The notes beneath the pieces were generated by a model that did no database searches, was not told the origin of the DNA, and saw only the letters and a program-made list of their open reading frames with translations. A DNA stretch of 64,000 bases from Jaltomata sinuosa (lineage: Eukaryota > Streptophyta > Magnoliopsida > Solanales > Solanaceae), in NCBI GenBank assembly GCA_003996215.1, contig QJPP01007216.1, forward strand, positions 1-64,000, given 5' to 3'. Each line of letters opens with the position of its first letter. Within the stretch, counting starts at the first letter, position 1. Positions 1 to 11,796 of the stretch are shown here, piece by piece. Both the position numbers and the translations under genes were made by a program.

Positions 1-303
1 TGAAAAGTCATGTTTATCTCAAATCCTAAATATGTTCAAAATGGATCATTTATTATCAAATTGTATGCAGCGTAGGCCTACCTCTGGCAAAACGAGGCTC
101 CATATTAGGACGTATTTTTGTGTGAATATCGCCAACTTGGCGTATATATTTGTTATATATTCCAACATTTCCCAAACTAACATAGTTTCCTTTTCCTTTT
201 TCTTGTTTTTTCTTTATGATTATTATCAATCCCCGAAGAAAGTTGATTTGTGTCGATTTGCAAACTGGCGGAATCGCAATACAACCTTCGATCTAAAAGA
301 AAA
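1..303 (+). other. 5' untranslated internal region of the Ogre/Tat element
   Basis: AT-rich sequence ahead of the gag start. No primer-binding site or LTR end is visible, so those lie before the window. Small open frames here overlap both strands and show no domain. Some Ogre elements carry an extra ORF before gag; nothing here supports one. Confidence 0.5.
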
Positions 304-3300
304 ATGAGCGAAGGATCTAACAACACCTCGATAGCACCAGTAGATGGAGCCGAAAGTTCCTGAAAACTGATGGACACTCAAAACGATGAACAAATGGCCA
401 ACATGGCACAAGAAATTGAGATCCTGAAAGAAGAACTGCGCCAAGTGCGGGACTTGACTAAGCTGACAGCTGCTACCTTCCCCGTTCAATTCCAATTGCC
501 AAATGCTGAGTTACGTCCGGTCACTCCCGCCAACTTAACAAACACGCCTAAGCAAACACCACCTGTTCCCACTTACGCTCAAGATCTACTTGCTCATCCG
601 CCCACTGTTAGGGCTGCACCTAATCTTTCCTTGCCTACGCAGAACTTCACTATTCCGATTCACCCAACAATGCAGCACATACCTGAGGCACATGTCACTT
701 GCGAGATACCTGTGCCACCGGTATATGCTACTGAAGCTACTACTTTAGCAACATCCATGGCTGTCAAAGTACCATATGAGGTCGATCAGTACATAGGATT
801 GGAGAGGGATGTCCGGCCAAATAAAGAGAGGTCGATAGCAGCTCAACTTGAAAGTTTGAAAAGGGCTTTTAAAAGCATGCAAGTCACCAGGGGAACCGAG
901 AGTCTGGACTATGATGACCTATGCATCCACCCAGACATCGATATGCCGGTCGGGTACAAACCACCAAAATTTGATGTATTTGATGGGAAGGACGATCCTC
1001 ACGCACACCTAAGAGCCTATTGCGATAAGCTGGTCGACGTAGGAAGGAACGAGAAGTTGAGGATGAAACTGTTCATTCGAAGTCTGTCGGGAGAAGCGCT
1101 GACTTGGTACACTCGCCAAGACCCTCACAAGTGGAGTGATTGGCAAGAAATGGCCGAAGATTTCATGAGTCGCTTCAGATTTAATACCGAAATCACTCAA
1201 GACAGATTCTCACTTGCCAACATACAAAAGAAGCCATCTGAATCATTTCAAGAATATTCATGGATATGGAGGACTGAGGCTGCTCGGATCCAACCCCCAC
1301 TTGATGAAAATGAACTCTCTAAGTACTTTATCCAAGCTCAGGAAGGCGTCTACTTCGACAAAATGATGTCAATGATGGGCCAAAAGTTCGCTGACTTGGT
1401 CAAGATGGGATAATTTATTGAGGAAGGTATTAAGTCCGGAAAAATTCAGTCTATGGTCGCACTGCAAGCCGCAAGTAAGGCCATACAGTCAGGTTCCATT
1501 GGTGGTATCAAGAAGAAGAAGGAAGACATCTCAGCCGTCACACCTTACTACCAGCATGGAGGATCATCCCACCGATACCCTAATAACTCCCAAATTATCG
1601 CACATGTTCCAGTATATAGTACCCAGCCACACTATAATCCACCTTGAGCTCCAGCACACCAAAATCCACCGAAGCCGTATGCCCCTGTCCAAGCTCCAGT
1701 TCACCAAAATAGACCAGCATATGCACTAAGACCACGTCCTAATCTTGAAGCCAGAAATACCCGCACCTACACTCCTATTGCCGAGCCTTTGGCTCAATTG
1801 TTTGAAAGGTTGAGGGTAGCGGGTTTGTTGCAGCCGATTGAGGGAAGAATCCCTGATCCGATACCACGAAGCTTTGATGGAAATAAGCGATGTGCATACC
1901 ACTCGGGAATCCAAGGACATGACACGGAGGAGTGTTTTGGCTTGAAGAACCAGATCGAGTCTCTTATCAGAAAGGGAGTAATCAAATGCACCGATACTCC
2001 TCCGAATGTGAACAACAACCCTCTACCAGATCATGAGAATCGAGGAGTCAACATGATTACCCTAGAGGAAGAGTATGACCTGGAAGGGGCTATCGTGCCT
2101 ATCTGGAGCACAGAAGAAGTTTCCGCCACATCTCCAGCACAACCTTTTATCACAGTTCAACTGAGAGAGCCTTAGACTATTCAAACCTACCTGTCGAGAG
2201 TTGTGGTAACCACTATAGCCACTGGAAAACCTGACTATGACACTAAAGCAGTCCCATGGGACTATCGGACGGAAGCCAAGGGCAAGATGATAGACGTTGT
2301 TGTGGCTCACAGAATGACCAGGTCGGGAAGGTGTTATGCCCCAGAGGATCTAAATCGAGGGGTTCCCAGGAAAGATCAAAATCCAAAGAAGAATGTTACT
2401 GATGCAGAAGCCACAGAATTTTGGAAGAAGATGCAGTCTAAAGATTACTCAATCGAGGAACAACTAATGAAGACACCAGCCCACATTTCCATTATGTCCT
2501 TGCTAATGAGTTCTGAAGCCCATAGGAACACTTTGGTACAAGTCCTGAGCAGAATTAGCATACCAAAAGAAACTACAAGTGACACATTGGCTGCAACAAT
2601 TGGAAAAATGGTTGAAGTGAACAAAATCTCTTTCCATGATGATGAATTACCAGCAGAAGGGGTTGGCCACAACAAAGCACTTCACATCGCGGTCAAGTAC
2701 TGCGATAAGATTGTGACTAGAGTTTTGATCGACGGCGATTCTGGATGCAACATCTGTCCTTTCACCATATTGAGAGATTTAGGTGTGAATATGGGAGAGA
2801 TAAGGGAAAGTCGTGTGAAGGTGAGAGCATTTGATGGCGAGCAGAGAAGCGTCATTGGATAAATCTATCACATATTGCAAGTAGGTCCAGCTGAATTTCC
2901 CATCTTATTTCAAGTGATGGATGTGTCGTCCAACTACAACTTGTTACTAGGAAGGCCATGGGTCCATATGGCAAGAGCAGTTCCCTCCACACTCCATCAG
3001 TGTGTGAAGTTCGAGTGGGGTCGCACCGAATTTACCATTCACAGGGAGCTCAGTCACCCCATCTATTCCGTGAATTCTGTTCCAGTCACCGAAGAATTGG
3101 ATGGAGCCGCTTTTCATGCTCTGGAGATCATGCAAGCTGTAAGAATTGATGAGAAAGTAGAGCCTATAAAGATGGAGATGTCGAGAGCAGCTAAGATGGT
3201 TGCGTCAGAGATGTTGAAATATGGGTATCAACCAAAGACAGGGCTCGGACCTAAGGCTGATGGTATAATTGAACCAATCCAGTTGAAACATCAGAAAGGT

Positions 3301-3578
3301 ACCGCCGGGCTAGGGTATAAGCCTACTTCAGGAGGAGTCCACATTACAAAGTTTGGGGCAGTAGTGTTCGTGCCAGGACAAGTCCCAATCCCAGATGAAG
3401 CGGTTGATGAAGATGTCATTGAGGGAATAGGAAATCTATTCGTGGCCATGACCGACGATAGACTGGAGAAAGATATCAAGAAGCTGACCATCCGTGATGC
3501 CGAGCCTGGAGAAGTCTTGCAGAACTGGACCACAGCCCATCCCTGTTTCGACAGGAGTCCTGGTAGTGTGGAAATCTA
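304..3578 (+). pseudogene. gag-protease with G-patch (Ogre/Tat), five premature stops
   Basis: One frame runs from ATG 304 to the intron donor, interrupted by stops at 361, 1411, 1645, 2173 and 2860. ATG 370, just after the first stop, is the next possible start. The retrotransposon gag domain covers about 950-1400 (PKFDVFDGKDDPHAHLRAYC region, then the ALTWY motif near 1100). A Cys/His stretch (CAYHSGIQGHDTEECFGLK) lies near 1890-1940. The aspartic protease motif LIDGDSGCNIC is near 2730 and its second half (LLLGRPW) near 2945. A G-patch (YGYQPKTGLGPKADG, then GLGY) follows at about 3193-3327. The product would form particles and process the polyprotein. The stops are consistent with decay after silencing; at 2173 the stop differs from a Gln codon by one transition. 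Confidence 0.85.
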
Positions 3579-3763
3579 GTTTTATTTCAAAATGTTTTTG
3601 CATGATCAATTGAGGCTTGAATCATGCCTAAGCCCCTTTTTGCTACTTGCCTCTTCTGAAAAGCTAGACTGCTTTTTAATAAAAAGTCTTTATTTTTCTT
3701 ACAATTTATCTTTCGATTGTTTAAAATAACTATTTATTTTTACTCACCTTTCATACTTTTCAG
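3579..3763 (+). other. candidate Ogre intron between protease and RT
   Basis: The gag-protease frame ends in TAG 3577-3579 and the RT frame resumes in a different register. A donor GT at 3579-3580 and an acceptor preceded by a pyrimidine-rich tract ending in cag at 3761-3763 remove 185 nt. The exon phases agree (two bases left, one base right), and the terminal stop is split by the junction. Other GT dinucleotides nearby do not keep the frame. An intron at this place is established for Ogre elements. Confidence 0.65.
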
Positions 3764-6700
3764 CGCTAATATTAGTAAAAATCATCGTACAACGGTTATG
3801 ACATGTAACGAATCCATTGAGAAAAGTACGAGTCATGAGCAGGACTATGAAGAATACGATGAAAGCATGATGCCTGAAAATCTACCTCAGGAGATCGAAC
3901 AACTTGAAAGTCAGAAAAAGCCCAACATGGAGGAAACTGAAGTAGTCAACTTGGGAAATGAAGAAATGGTGAAAGAAGTACGAGTCAGCATACACTTGGA
4001 AGACGAAAGAAAGCGAGAATTGATTGAATTGATCAAGCAATATGTTGATGTGTTTGCTTGGTCCTACGATGACATGCCGGGATTAAGCACTGATATCATC
4101 TCACACAAGCTGCCGACTGATCCTTCTTGCCCGCCTGTGAAGCAAAAGACTAGGAAGGTCAAGCCTGATTTGAGTTTAAGAATCAAGGAGGAGGTAACTA
4201 AGCAGATCCAGGAAAATGTTGTGAGGGTTACTAATTACCCCACATGGTTGGCCAATGTCGTGCCAGTGCCATAAAAGGACGGGAAAATCAGGATATATGT
4301 AGACTATCGGGATCTTAATAAAGCTAGTCCCAAGGATAATTTTCCTCTCCCAAACATTCATATACTCATCGACAATTGTGCAAAGCATGAGTTGCAATCG
4401 TTTGTCGATTGCTTTGCAGGATATCACCAAGTCCTGATGAATGAAGATGATGCGGAGAAAATAACATTTATCACTCCATGGGGGGTGTATTGCTATAGAG
4501 TGATGCCATTTGGACTCAAAAATGCTGGCGCAACCTATATGAGGGCCATGACTACCCTCTTCCATGATATGATTCACAAAGAGATTGAAGTGTACGTAGA
4601 TGATGTTGTTATCAAGTCCAAAAGGAGTTCATACCACCTAGGGGATTTACAGAAGTTGTTGCGGAGATACAATTTGAAATTGAATCCAGCAAAGTGCGCA
4701 TTCGGAGTTCCTGCCGGAAAGCTACTGGGGTTCATCGTCAGCAGGAAAGGCATAGAATTGGATCCATCAAAAATCAAGGCGATTCAAGAGTTACCTCCCC
4801 CCAGGACCAAGAAGGATGTGATGAGCTTCTTGGGGAGACTCAATTACATCAGTCATTTCATAGCTCAGTCCACAGTAATCTGTGAACCCATATTCAAGTT
4901 ACTAAAGAAGGATGCCGCCACAAAATGGACGGAGGAATGCCAAAGAGCTTTTGATAGAATCAAAGAGTACTTGTCCAACCCGCCAGTATTGGTTCCACCA
5001 GAGCCCGGAAAGCCATTGCTACTGTACCTATCCGTCATGGAGGGAGCATTTGGATGTGTGTTAGGACAACACGATGACACAGGAAAGAAAGAGCAAGTTA
5101 TTTACTACTTGAGCAAGAAGTTTACACCATACGAGGCAAGATATACCTTGTTAGAATGAACGTGTTGCGCTTTGACTTGGATTGCTCAAAATTTGAGGCA
5201 TTACCTATCGGCGTACACCACGTACTTGATCTCAAGAATGGATCCACTCAAGTACATCTTTCAGAAACCAATGCCTACAGGGAAACTAGCAAAGTGGCAG
5301 ATTTTGCTGAGTGAGTTCGACATTGTGTACGTGACACAGAAGGCCATCAAAGTACAAGCTTTGGCCGATCACCTCGCAAAAAATCCAGTGGATAAAGATT
5401 ATGAACCGCTCATGACCTACTTCCCCGATGAAGAAGTATTTTTTGCAGGAGAGGATATCTCAGAGTCGTATGATGGATGGAGATTGTTCTTCGATGGGGC
5501 ATTCAATTTCAAAGGAGTCGGAATTGGAGCAGTTTTGGTTTCAGAAATGGGTCAGCACTACCCAATCTCAGCCAAGCTTAGATTTCCTTGCACAAATAAC
5601 ATGGCAGAATATGAAGCATGTATTCTCGGACTTAGGATGGTTGTGGACATGAACATCAAAGAGCTTTTGGTAATAGGTGATTCTGACCTATTGGTTCATC
5701 AGGTACAAGGAGAATGGGCCACCAAGAATGTCAAGATCCTTCCTTATCTGGAATGTGTAAAGGAGCTGAGCAAAAGGTTTATGAAGATTGAGTTTAGACA
5801 TGTCCCCCGGGCTCAAAACGAGTTCGCTGATGCTTTGGCTACTCTTTCCTCAATGATCCAACACCCGGATAAGAATTACATCGACCCTATTGAAGTGGAG
5901 ATACGTGATCAACATGCCTACTGTTTTCACTTAGATGAAGAGTTTGACAGAAAGCCATGGTACCATGATATTAGAAGGTTGCTCGAAGCAGGAGAATATC
6001 CAGAAAATGCCAGTAGCAAGCAGAAGCGTACTGTAAGGAGAATGGCCATTCATTTCTTCCTTAACGGCAAAATCCTGTATAGGAGAACCCCGGATTTGGG
6101 ATTACTAAGGTGTGTCGATGCAACAGAAGAGACAAGACTGTTAGAAGAAGTTCACGCAGGGATATATGGACCCCACATGAATGGATTCACTTTGGCAAAG
6201 AAGATTTTGAGAGCTGGATACTTTTGGATGACTATGGAGAGGGATAGCATCCGGTATTTACAAAAATGTTATCAGTGTCAAGTTCATGGCGACTTCATAC
6301 GAGTTCCGCCAAACGAGCTCAATGTGATGGGGTCTCCATGGCCATTTGCTGCTTGGGGCATGGATGTAATTGGACCCATAGAGCCTCCCGCATCAAATGG
6401 ACACCGTTTCATCCTGGTAGCTATCGACTATTTCACAAAATGGGTTGAGGCTTCAACGCACAAGGCAGTAACTAAGAAGGTGGTAGCAGATTTCATCCGA
6501 AATAACATAGTTTGTCGGTTTGGAATTCCAGAATCAATCATAACAGACAACGGAGCCAATCTTAATAGTGATCTCATGAGAGAGACTTGTGAAAGGTTTA
6601 AGATCTCCCACCGGAACTCCACAGCATATCGACCACAAATGAATGGAGCAGTTGAGGCCGCGAACAAGAATATCAAGAGGATCCTGAGGAAAGTAATAGA

Positions 6701-7205
6701 TAGTAACAGAGAATGGCATGAGAAGCTACCATATGCTTTGCTCGGCTATCGCACCACGATCAGAACATCCACTGGTGCAACCCCCTACATGTTGGTCTAC
6801 GGTTCGGAAGCAGTGATACCCGCTGAAGTGGAAATACCTTCTCTAAGAATCATCCAAGAGGTTGGTCTGGAAGACGCGGAATGGGTTCGTAGCAGGATTG
6901 AACAGTTGATGCTCATTGATTAGAAGAGACTGGATGCAGTATGTCACGGCCAACTCTATCAAAACAGAATGATCAAAGCGTTCAACAAGAAAGTCAAGCC
7001 TCAACGATTCACACCAGGGCAATTAGTATTGAAGAAAATATTCCCTCACCAAAGTGAAGCTAAGGGGAAATTTGCGCCAAACTGGCAAGGTCCTTACATG
7101 GTTCACCGAGTGCTCTCAGGCGGAGCAGTAATCCTCACAGAAATGGATGGCATCGTGAGCACAAAGCCGATCAATTCAGACGCTATCAAGAAGTACTACA
7201 TTTGA
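3764..7205 (+). pseudogene. RT - RNase H - archaeal-type RNase H - integrase (Ogre/Tat pol), three premature stops
   Basis: A single frame runs to the TGA at 7203-7205, with stops at 4272, 5157 and 6921. An acidic linker opens it. RT follows (CFAGYHQVLMNEDDAEK near 4410; catalytic YVDDV near 4592), then the native RNase H to about 5250. A second RNase H spans about 5480-5860 (FFDGA, NNMAEYEACILGL, IGDSDLLVHQVQG, NEFADALA). The integrase has an HHCC finger (HAGIYGPH ... KCYQC, about 6150-6280), the D,D,E core (WGMDVIGP, ITDNGAN, NGAVEAANK) and a C-terminal domain to 7205. Reverse transcription and insertion were its roles. No frameshifts, only nonsense changes. Confidence 0.88.
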
Positions 7206-7264
7206 AGACAGAGGGACTAGTTGTTATTTCCTTGTACTTTTTGCATTTTTCTCTAATGTAAATA

Positions 7265-7815
7265 GAACTACGTATTAGCCTGACTTCCCACGGCGGGATA
7301 CGTAGGCAACCCACATCGGGTCCGGTATCCCTTAGGAAAACCAAAAATATCATCTTTCATGTATTCAGAACTACGATTGACCTAACTTCCCACGGCGGGA
7401 TACGTAGGCAACCCTCATCGGATTCGGTCATTTCATATTTTTAATTTTTCATATTGTACTTGAACTACGTCATGACCTGATTCCGTTTGGATACGTAGGC
7501 AGCCTGAGTCAGGCTCGGTCAATGCATTTTCTTTTCCATTTCCCCCATTGTACTCAAACTACGTCATGACCTGATTCCGCTTGGATATGTAGGCAGCCTG
7601 AGTCAGGCTCGGTCAATACATCTCATATTTTTCATTTTTCATATTGTACTTGAACTACGTCATGACCTGATTCTGTTTGGATACGTAGGCAGCCTGAGTC
7701 AGGCTCGGTCAATGCATTACATATTTCGAATTCTTCCTTCATATCCCGAACTATTTACAGACCTGATTCCCATTCGGGAATACGTAGGCAACCTAAAAGG
7801 TTCGGTCATACCCTT
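7265..7815 (+). repeat. Tandem repeat, about six units of roughly 95 bp, in Ogre 3' UTR
   Basis: Each unit starts with gaactac, continues with a gacctgattcc or cctgacttcc block, then ggatacgtaggcarcc and a short inverted pair such as cctgagtcaggctcgg. Units begin near 7265, 7369, 7461, 7555, 7652 and 7749. Spacing varies and the middle three copies are the most alike. Confidence 0.85.
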
Positions 7816-8564
7816 AGGGTAAACCTCCCCCCCTTTTTTTATTTATACCTTCAGAGTGATCACAACATCTACAAAGAGATAGAGAAGCGTCACCAGAAGC
7901 CGAAGCTACGAGAGAGTACATTGGGACGTCCTCAACAAATGGGAAAACTCGATTGAATTTCGGAACATGTCATAATCTAAGGAACGATGAATAAATATAT
8001 ACGCCTAGTATATACAAAATATACTTATTTTTCTAAAATAAATATATATATATATATATATATTCAAAATATTTTACTGCCTTTCCACCTACTGAGTCTC
8101 CAAAATAGGAAGTTGCAACCAACCGAGGAGGTTTTGAAGGGATCCACCTACCGAGTCTCTGGGATAGGAAATCACGAGCGGCTGATGAGATTTTGAAGAA
8201 GTCTAATAGCAAGGCCAGGGTCCACAAGCCGACACAAATCAACACCCCTCCAAAACTAAGAATTTTTCTTTGAGCGCAGGAAAACAGGAATCAAGACAGG
8301 ATGATGTCAAGTCAAGCTCATGGACATGATTGGAGAAATCTTTCGGCTATCACAACACCATAAGCCGAATATTCTTCCCCTACTCTATTTTAAAATACTT
8401 TATCCCGATTCTTACAGTTCTTCAAAGGTTTTCATTTATGTCTTTGCAGGTGCGTCCGAGATCCGGATCAAGTATCGAAGATAGAGAGCTATCATAGGAA
8501 AATAGGATAGTTTATCTCTTCTCAAATAACTCCGCCAATCGGAAAATGCTGAATGACTTCATCA

Positions 8565-8845
8565 AACTCCGCCAATTGGGGGCTGTACATAAGCAAACAA
8601 AATGATGCTCTGCCAATTGGAGCATGTACATAAGCAAACAAAATGACGCTCTGCCGATTGGAGCTTGTACATAAGCAAACAAAACGATGCTCTGCCGATT
8701 GGAGCTTATACATAAGCAAACAAGACGACGCTCTGACGATTGAAGCCTGTACATAAACAAGCAAGTGACACTCTGCCAAATCAAAGAAATATGTATTAGC
8801 AAGCAAAACATACTCCGCCAATCGGAGGCTGCATCATAGCAAACA
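8565..8845 (+). repeat. 41-bp minisatellite in Ogre 3' UTR
   Basis: The unit gctctgccgattggagcttg followed by tacataagcaaacaaaatga recurs with starts at 8607, 8648 and 8689, an exact 41-bp step, with degenerate copies on both sides. Antisense open frames over it only read the repeat. Confidence 0.85.
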
Positions 8846-8970
8846 TCATCATAACTCCATCGATCATAAGCATGCATGCTATCAACATCCTCATTTTTGC
8901 ATTAAAGACCGCTCCACCAAATGGAGATGTCACGGCTGATTCACCAGATGAAGACTTTACTTTCCAAGTA

Positions 8971-9180
8971 TTGCCCCGCCAGTCGAGAGGCTTTACTTTA
9001 CAAGATTGCCCCGCCAGTCGAGAGGCTTTGCTTTACAAGATTGCCCCGCCAGTCGAGAGGCTTTACTTTACAGTGTTGCCCCGCCAGTCGAGAGGCTTTA
9101 CTTTACAGTGTTGCCCCGCCAGTCGAGAGGCTTTACTTTACAAGTGTTGCCCCGCCAGTCGGAGGCTTTACTTCCCAAGT
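8971..9180 (+). repeat. 35-bp minisatellite in Ogre 3' UTR
   Basis: About six head-to-tail units of ttgccccgccagtcgagagg plus ctttactttacaaga. Starts at 8971, 9006 and 9041 give a period of 35; the last units carry small indels. All three forward frames stay open because the units lack stops, which produces spurious ORFs. Confidence 0.9.
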
Positions 9181-11484
9181 TATTTCACCTATGTTACATC
9201 CACTCCGCAAAATGGAGACGTCAACGATCGTTTGGATATCTACACTCTGCTCTTTACATTGCAATTTTAATTTACAGTTTTGATCCTCAACAGGTACATT
9301 GTGACCCCTTTTTACCTGTTTTGCAGGATGACACACTACAACGTGGAACTACCTCTAAGCAGCGATTGGGGCAATTCTTGAGAGGGATACCAAACTCACA
9401 AGCCAGAGTTTCAAGACTAGCACTCCGACTCCAATTCCTACAAGCAGTCGTCCATACTTCTAAATTAGGGTACACCTGCTCTCGCAAACATGAATACCCT
9501 TTTCTCTATCTCCTAGAATTCTCACTAGGGGATATTAAAGGGACTACCTCTATCCAACTAATTCGATGGGATCTTATAGGGATGCGAGATGCACCTAGTA
9601 GAGTCTCATTTATGGGTGTGTTGTGCACCACATTTATAATCGGGAGGCTGTGAAAGTGCGACCATCCTGAAAAGGTTATTGTCATCTAGGAAATAATCTA
9701 CCGTCGATTCCATAAAACGCTTTCCACGCTCAACTAAGAGACCAGTGTCAACCATAAATCATACACTGGGGCAAATTTTGAGGACTGCCTCAAAATTTGC
9801 CATAATCCTCTATTCAGAACTACAACCGGCCTGATTTCCATTTCCTTAAGGACATGTAGGAAGCTCAACTTCAAGCATGGTCGTACCCACTCCATTCGTG
9901 ACAAGATCATCTTCCTCTTTATTCCAGGAAATACCAGTGTCGACATAAAACCAACACTAAGGCAAAAATTTGAGGACCTCTCAAAATTTTTGAACTACAT
10001 CGGCCTGACTCTCGTGAAACCCGAGATATGTAGGCAACTCGGAGACCAGAGTTTGGTCGAATTCATAATCACAATGACCTTTCTCCTTCTAGGTATGTCC
10101 TTTCCAAAATTTGATCTTTTCCAGTCGAGACAAAATTGGTTTACGTCAACGTCTTCGCCCAAAGACTCTTTCATCATCTCTGTTCGAAGAGGGGCAAGTT
10201 GTTGACACTCAATTTTGGCTCTCCTTTTTCCCATAATTAATTTTTTTCTATGCTTCATAATCCCGAGGACTTTTCCAAAATAATATTTTTTCTTATTTTT
10301 ATATTAGTTTTAAATAAATTTTGGCACCAATGATCATTTTAAAAAAAAATGATTTCCTTTACTTTTTATAATAATAATATATATTATTTCCTTTACTTTC
10401 TATGTATGAAATAATAATAACTAATAATAATGTATCTTATAAAGTCACCCCAAAAAATATTTCATAGCTCATTCTTTTCGCCATTTTTAACAAGATATTA
10501 GTATAGTAACTATTATTTCAAACTCTAAATGAAATTTTGTCTTATCGCTATAATATTTCCTAAATGCAGTTCTATCAATTGAGGATTGCGATTACGCGTA
10601 TCAAAATTATTTTTTAAGTTAACTATATACGTATTGAAAATTAATTGGGATGAAAGAAGCATCGTTAAATTAATTAAGTGAGAAAACGATTAGGGAAAAT
10701 CGAATTTTTCTACAAACTAATTCATTTACCAATTTTGGGCCAAATCCTTATTTCTTTCAGCCAAAAGATTAACTAACCCGGCCCAAAACCTCCTAACCCA
10801 CTACCCAATTCCTCCTAACCCAGCCCAAACCTCCTAACCCGGCCCAAAAACCCCTAAACTAATCCTAACACCCACTAGCCCCTTCTCTTTCTCTTCATCG
10901 CTCCATTTCAACCAAAACCGACAGCCCCCCCCCCCACCAAACGCCTTTCTGGTCACCTCACCTCCAAGACCCGCCGGATTTTGCTTCGTACCGGCGAGCA
11001 AACGGCGACGACGCCTCTCCCGTCACCTCATGTTGTCTTTTCCCCTTTTCGGAGATTTTTGCAGCTTCAAAAAAAACCACCCGCCGCTAGACTACCAGAT
11101 AATGGCAAAATCTGGTGGTCTTCACCCTTCTCTCCTCTACTTTTCTATCAATGTAGACATACCCTCAGCTTTATGTCTCTCCCTCACCCTTTTGTCATCT
11201 CAAAACAAAGCTGTAAAGCTCCCCCACCGCCGGCTGCAGAGCTCGGAAAAGAGGAGAAAATCGAAGACCCGTCGGATTCAAAGTGTTATCCGACGGGTAC
11301 GAGCTTAATCCGACGGGTCCGAGTTCTACACCTCCAACCCGTCACTTTCTCCTTCAAATTAGTCTGAAAAGGTAGACATATCTCCTTCCTTTCTCTGATT
11401 TCATCGTTTCCCTTTGCAATTTGGCTTTCCAAGAATTTAAATTTTGAATTCTTGGAAAGAACCGTTTGAGCCCTCAATTTCGTC

Positions 11485-11492
11485 TATAAAAG
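11485..11492 (+). promoter_or_regulatory. TATA box of the Ogre LTR promoter
   Basis: TATAAAAG within cgtctataaaaggaaccctt, downstream of a CT-rich stretch and before a pyrimidine-rich leader. It is the best core promoter match in the LTR. Confidence 0.6.
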
Positions 11493-11796
11493 GAACCCTT
11501 GGGTTTCCATTATTGGCATCGATTAATCATCAGAAAACAATCAACAAACTCAAAAAGAAAAGTTTGCTAAAAACTTTCTCTCAATTGCTACTCATCTTGT
11601 TCTCTAATCAGTTTCCCTTTTTTTTTGTTCTTCTCGGAATACTTCGAGTTGGAACCGGAGTCAAAGTCGGAGTAGCTAGCTTGAAACTCGACACTCGGCG
11701 GCCTCAATCGCTGCACCACACAAGGTAAATCATATCTCGTCTTAATTACGTTGCGCTTAGATTTTTTTTAATCGTTTATTATGTGGTTACTCGGGA

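Larger units (their letters stand above)
7206..10199 (+). other. 3' untranslated region of the Ogre/Tat element with polypurine tract
   Basis: Three kilobases without a gene. It holds three separate minisatellites (annotated below) and ends in a purine run, gaagaggggcaag, at 10186-10198, directly before the LTR start. Open frames in 8870-9650 are readings of the repeats. The tract is the likely plus-strand primer. Confidence 0.7.

Noticed and set aside
3717..3763. ATG 3717 as start of the Ogre RT protein
   Set aside because: It lies within the intron; the phase-matched splice to 3764 explains the frame change better.
8565..9180. CRISPR-like regular repeats
   Set aside because: Units are contiguous tandem copies without unique spacers, and the window is plant nuclear DNA.
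8872..9653. Overlapping forward open frames of 120-215 codons with repeated CPASREAL-like peptides
   Set aside because: All three frames are open because the 35-bp unit lacks stops; the peptides are readings of a minisatellite in an Ogre 3' UTR.
10765..10870. Telomere-like cctaaccc strings
   Set aside because: Spacing is irregular and the units (cctaacccRgcccaaa) are not the plant CCCTAAA repeat; they belong to the Ogre LTR.
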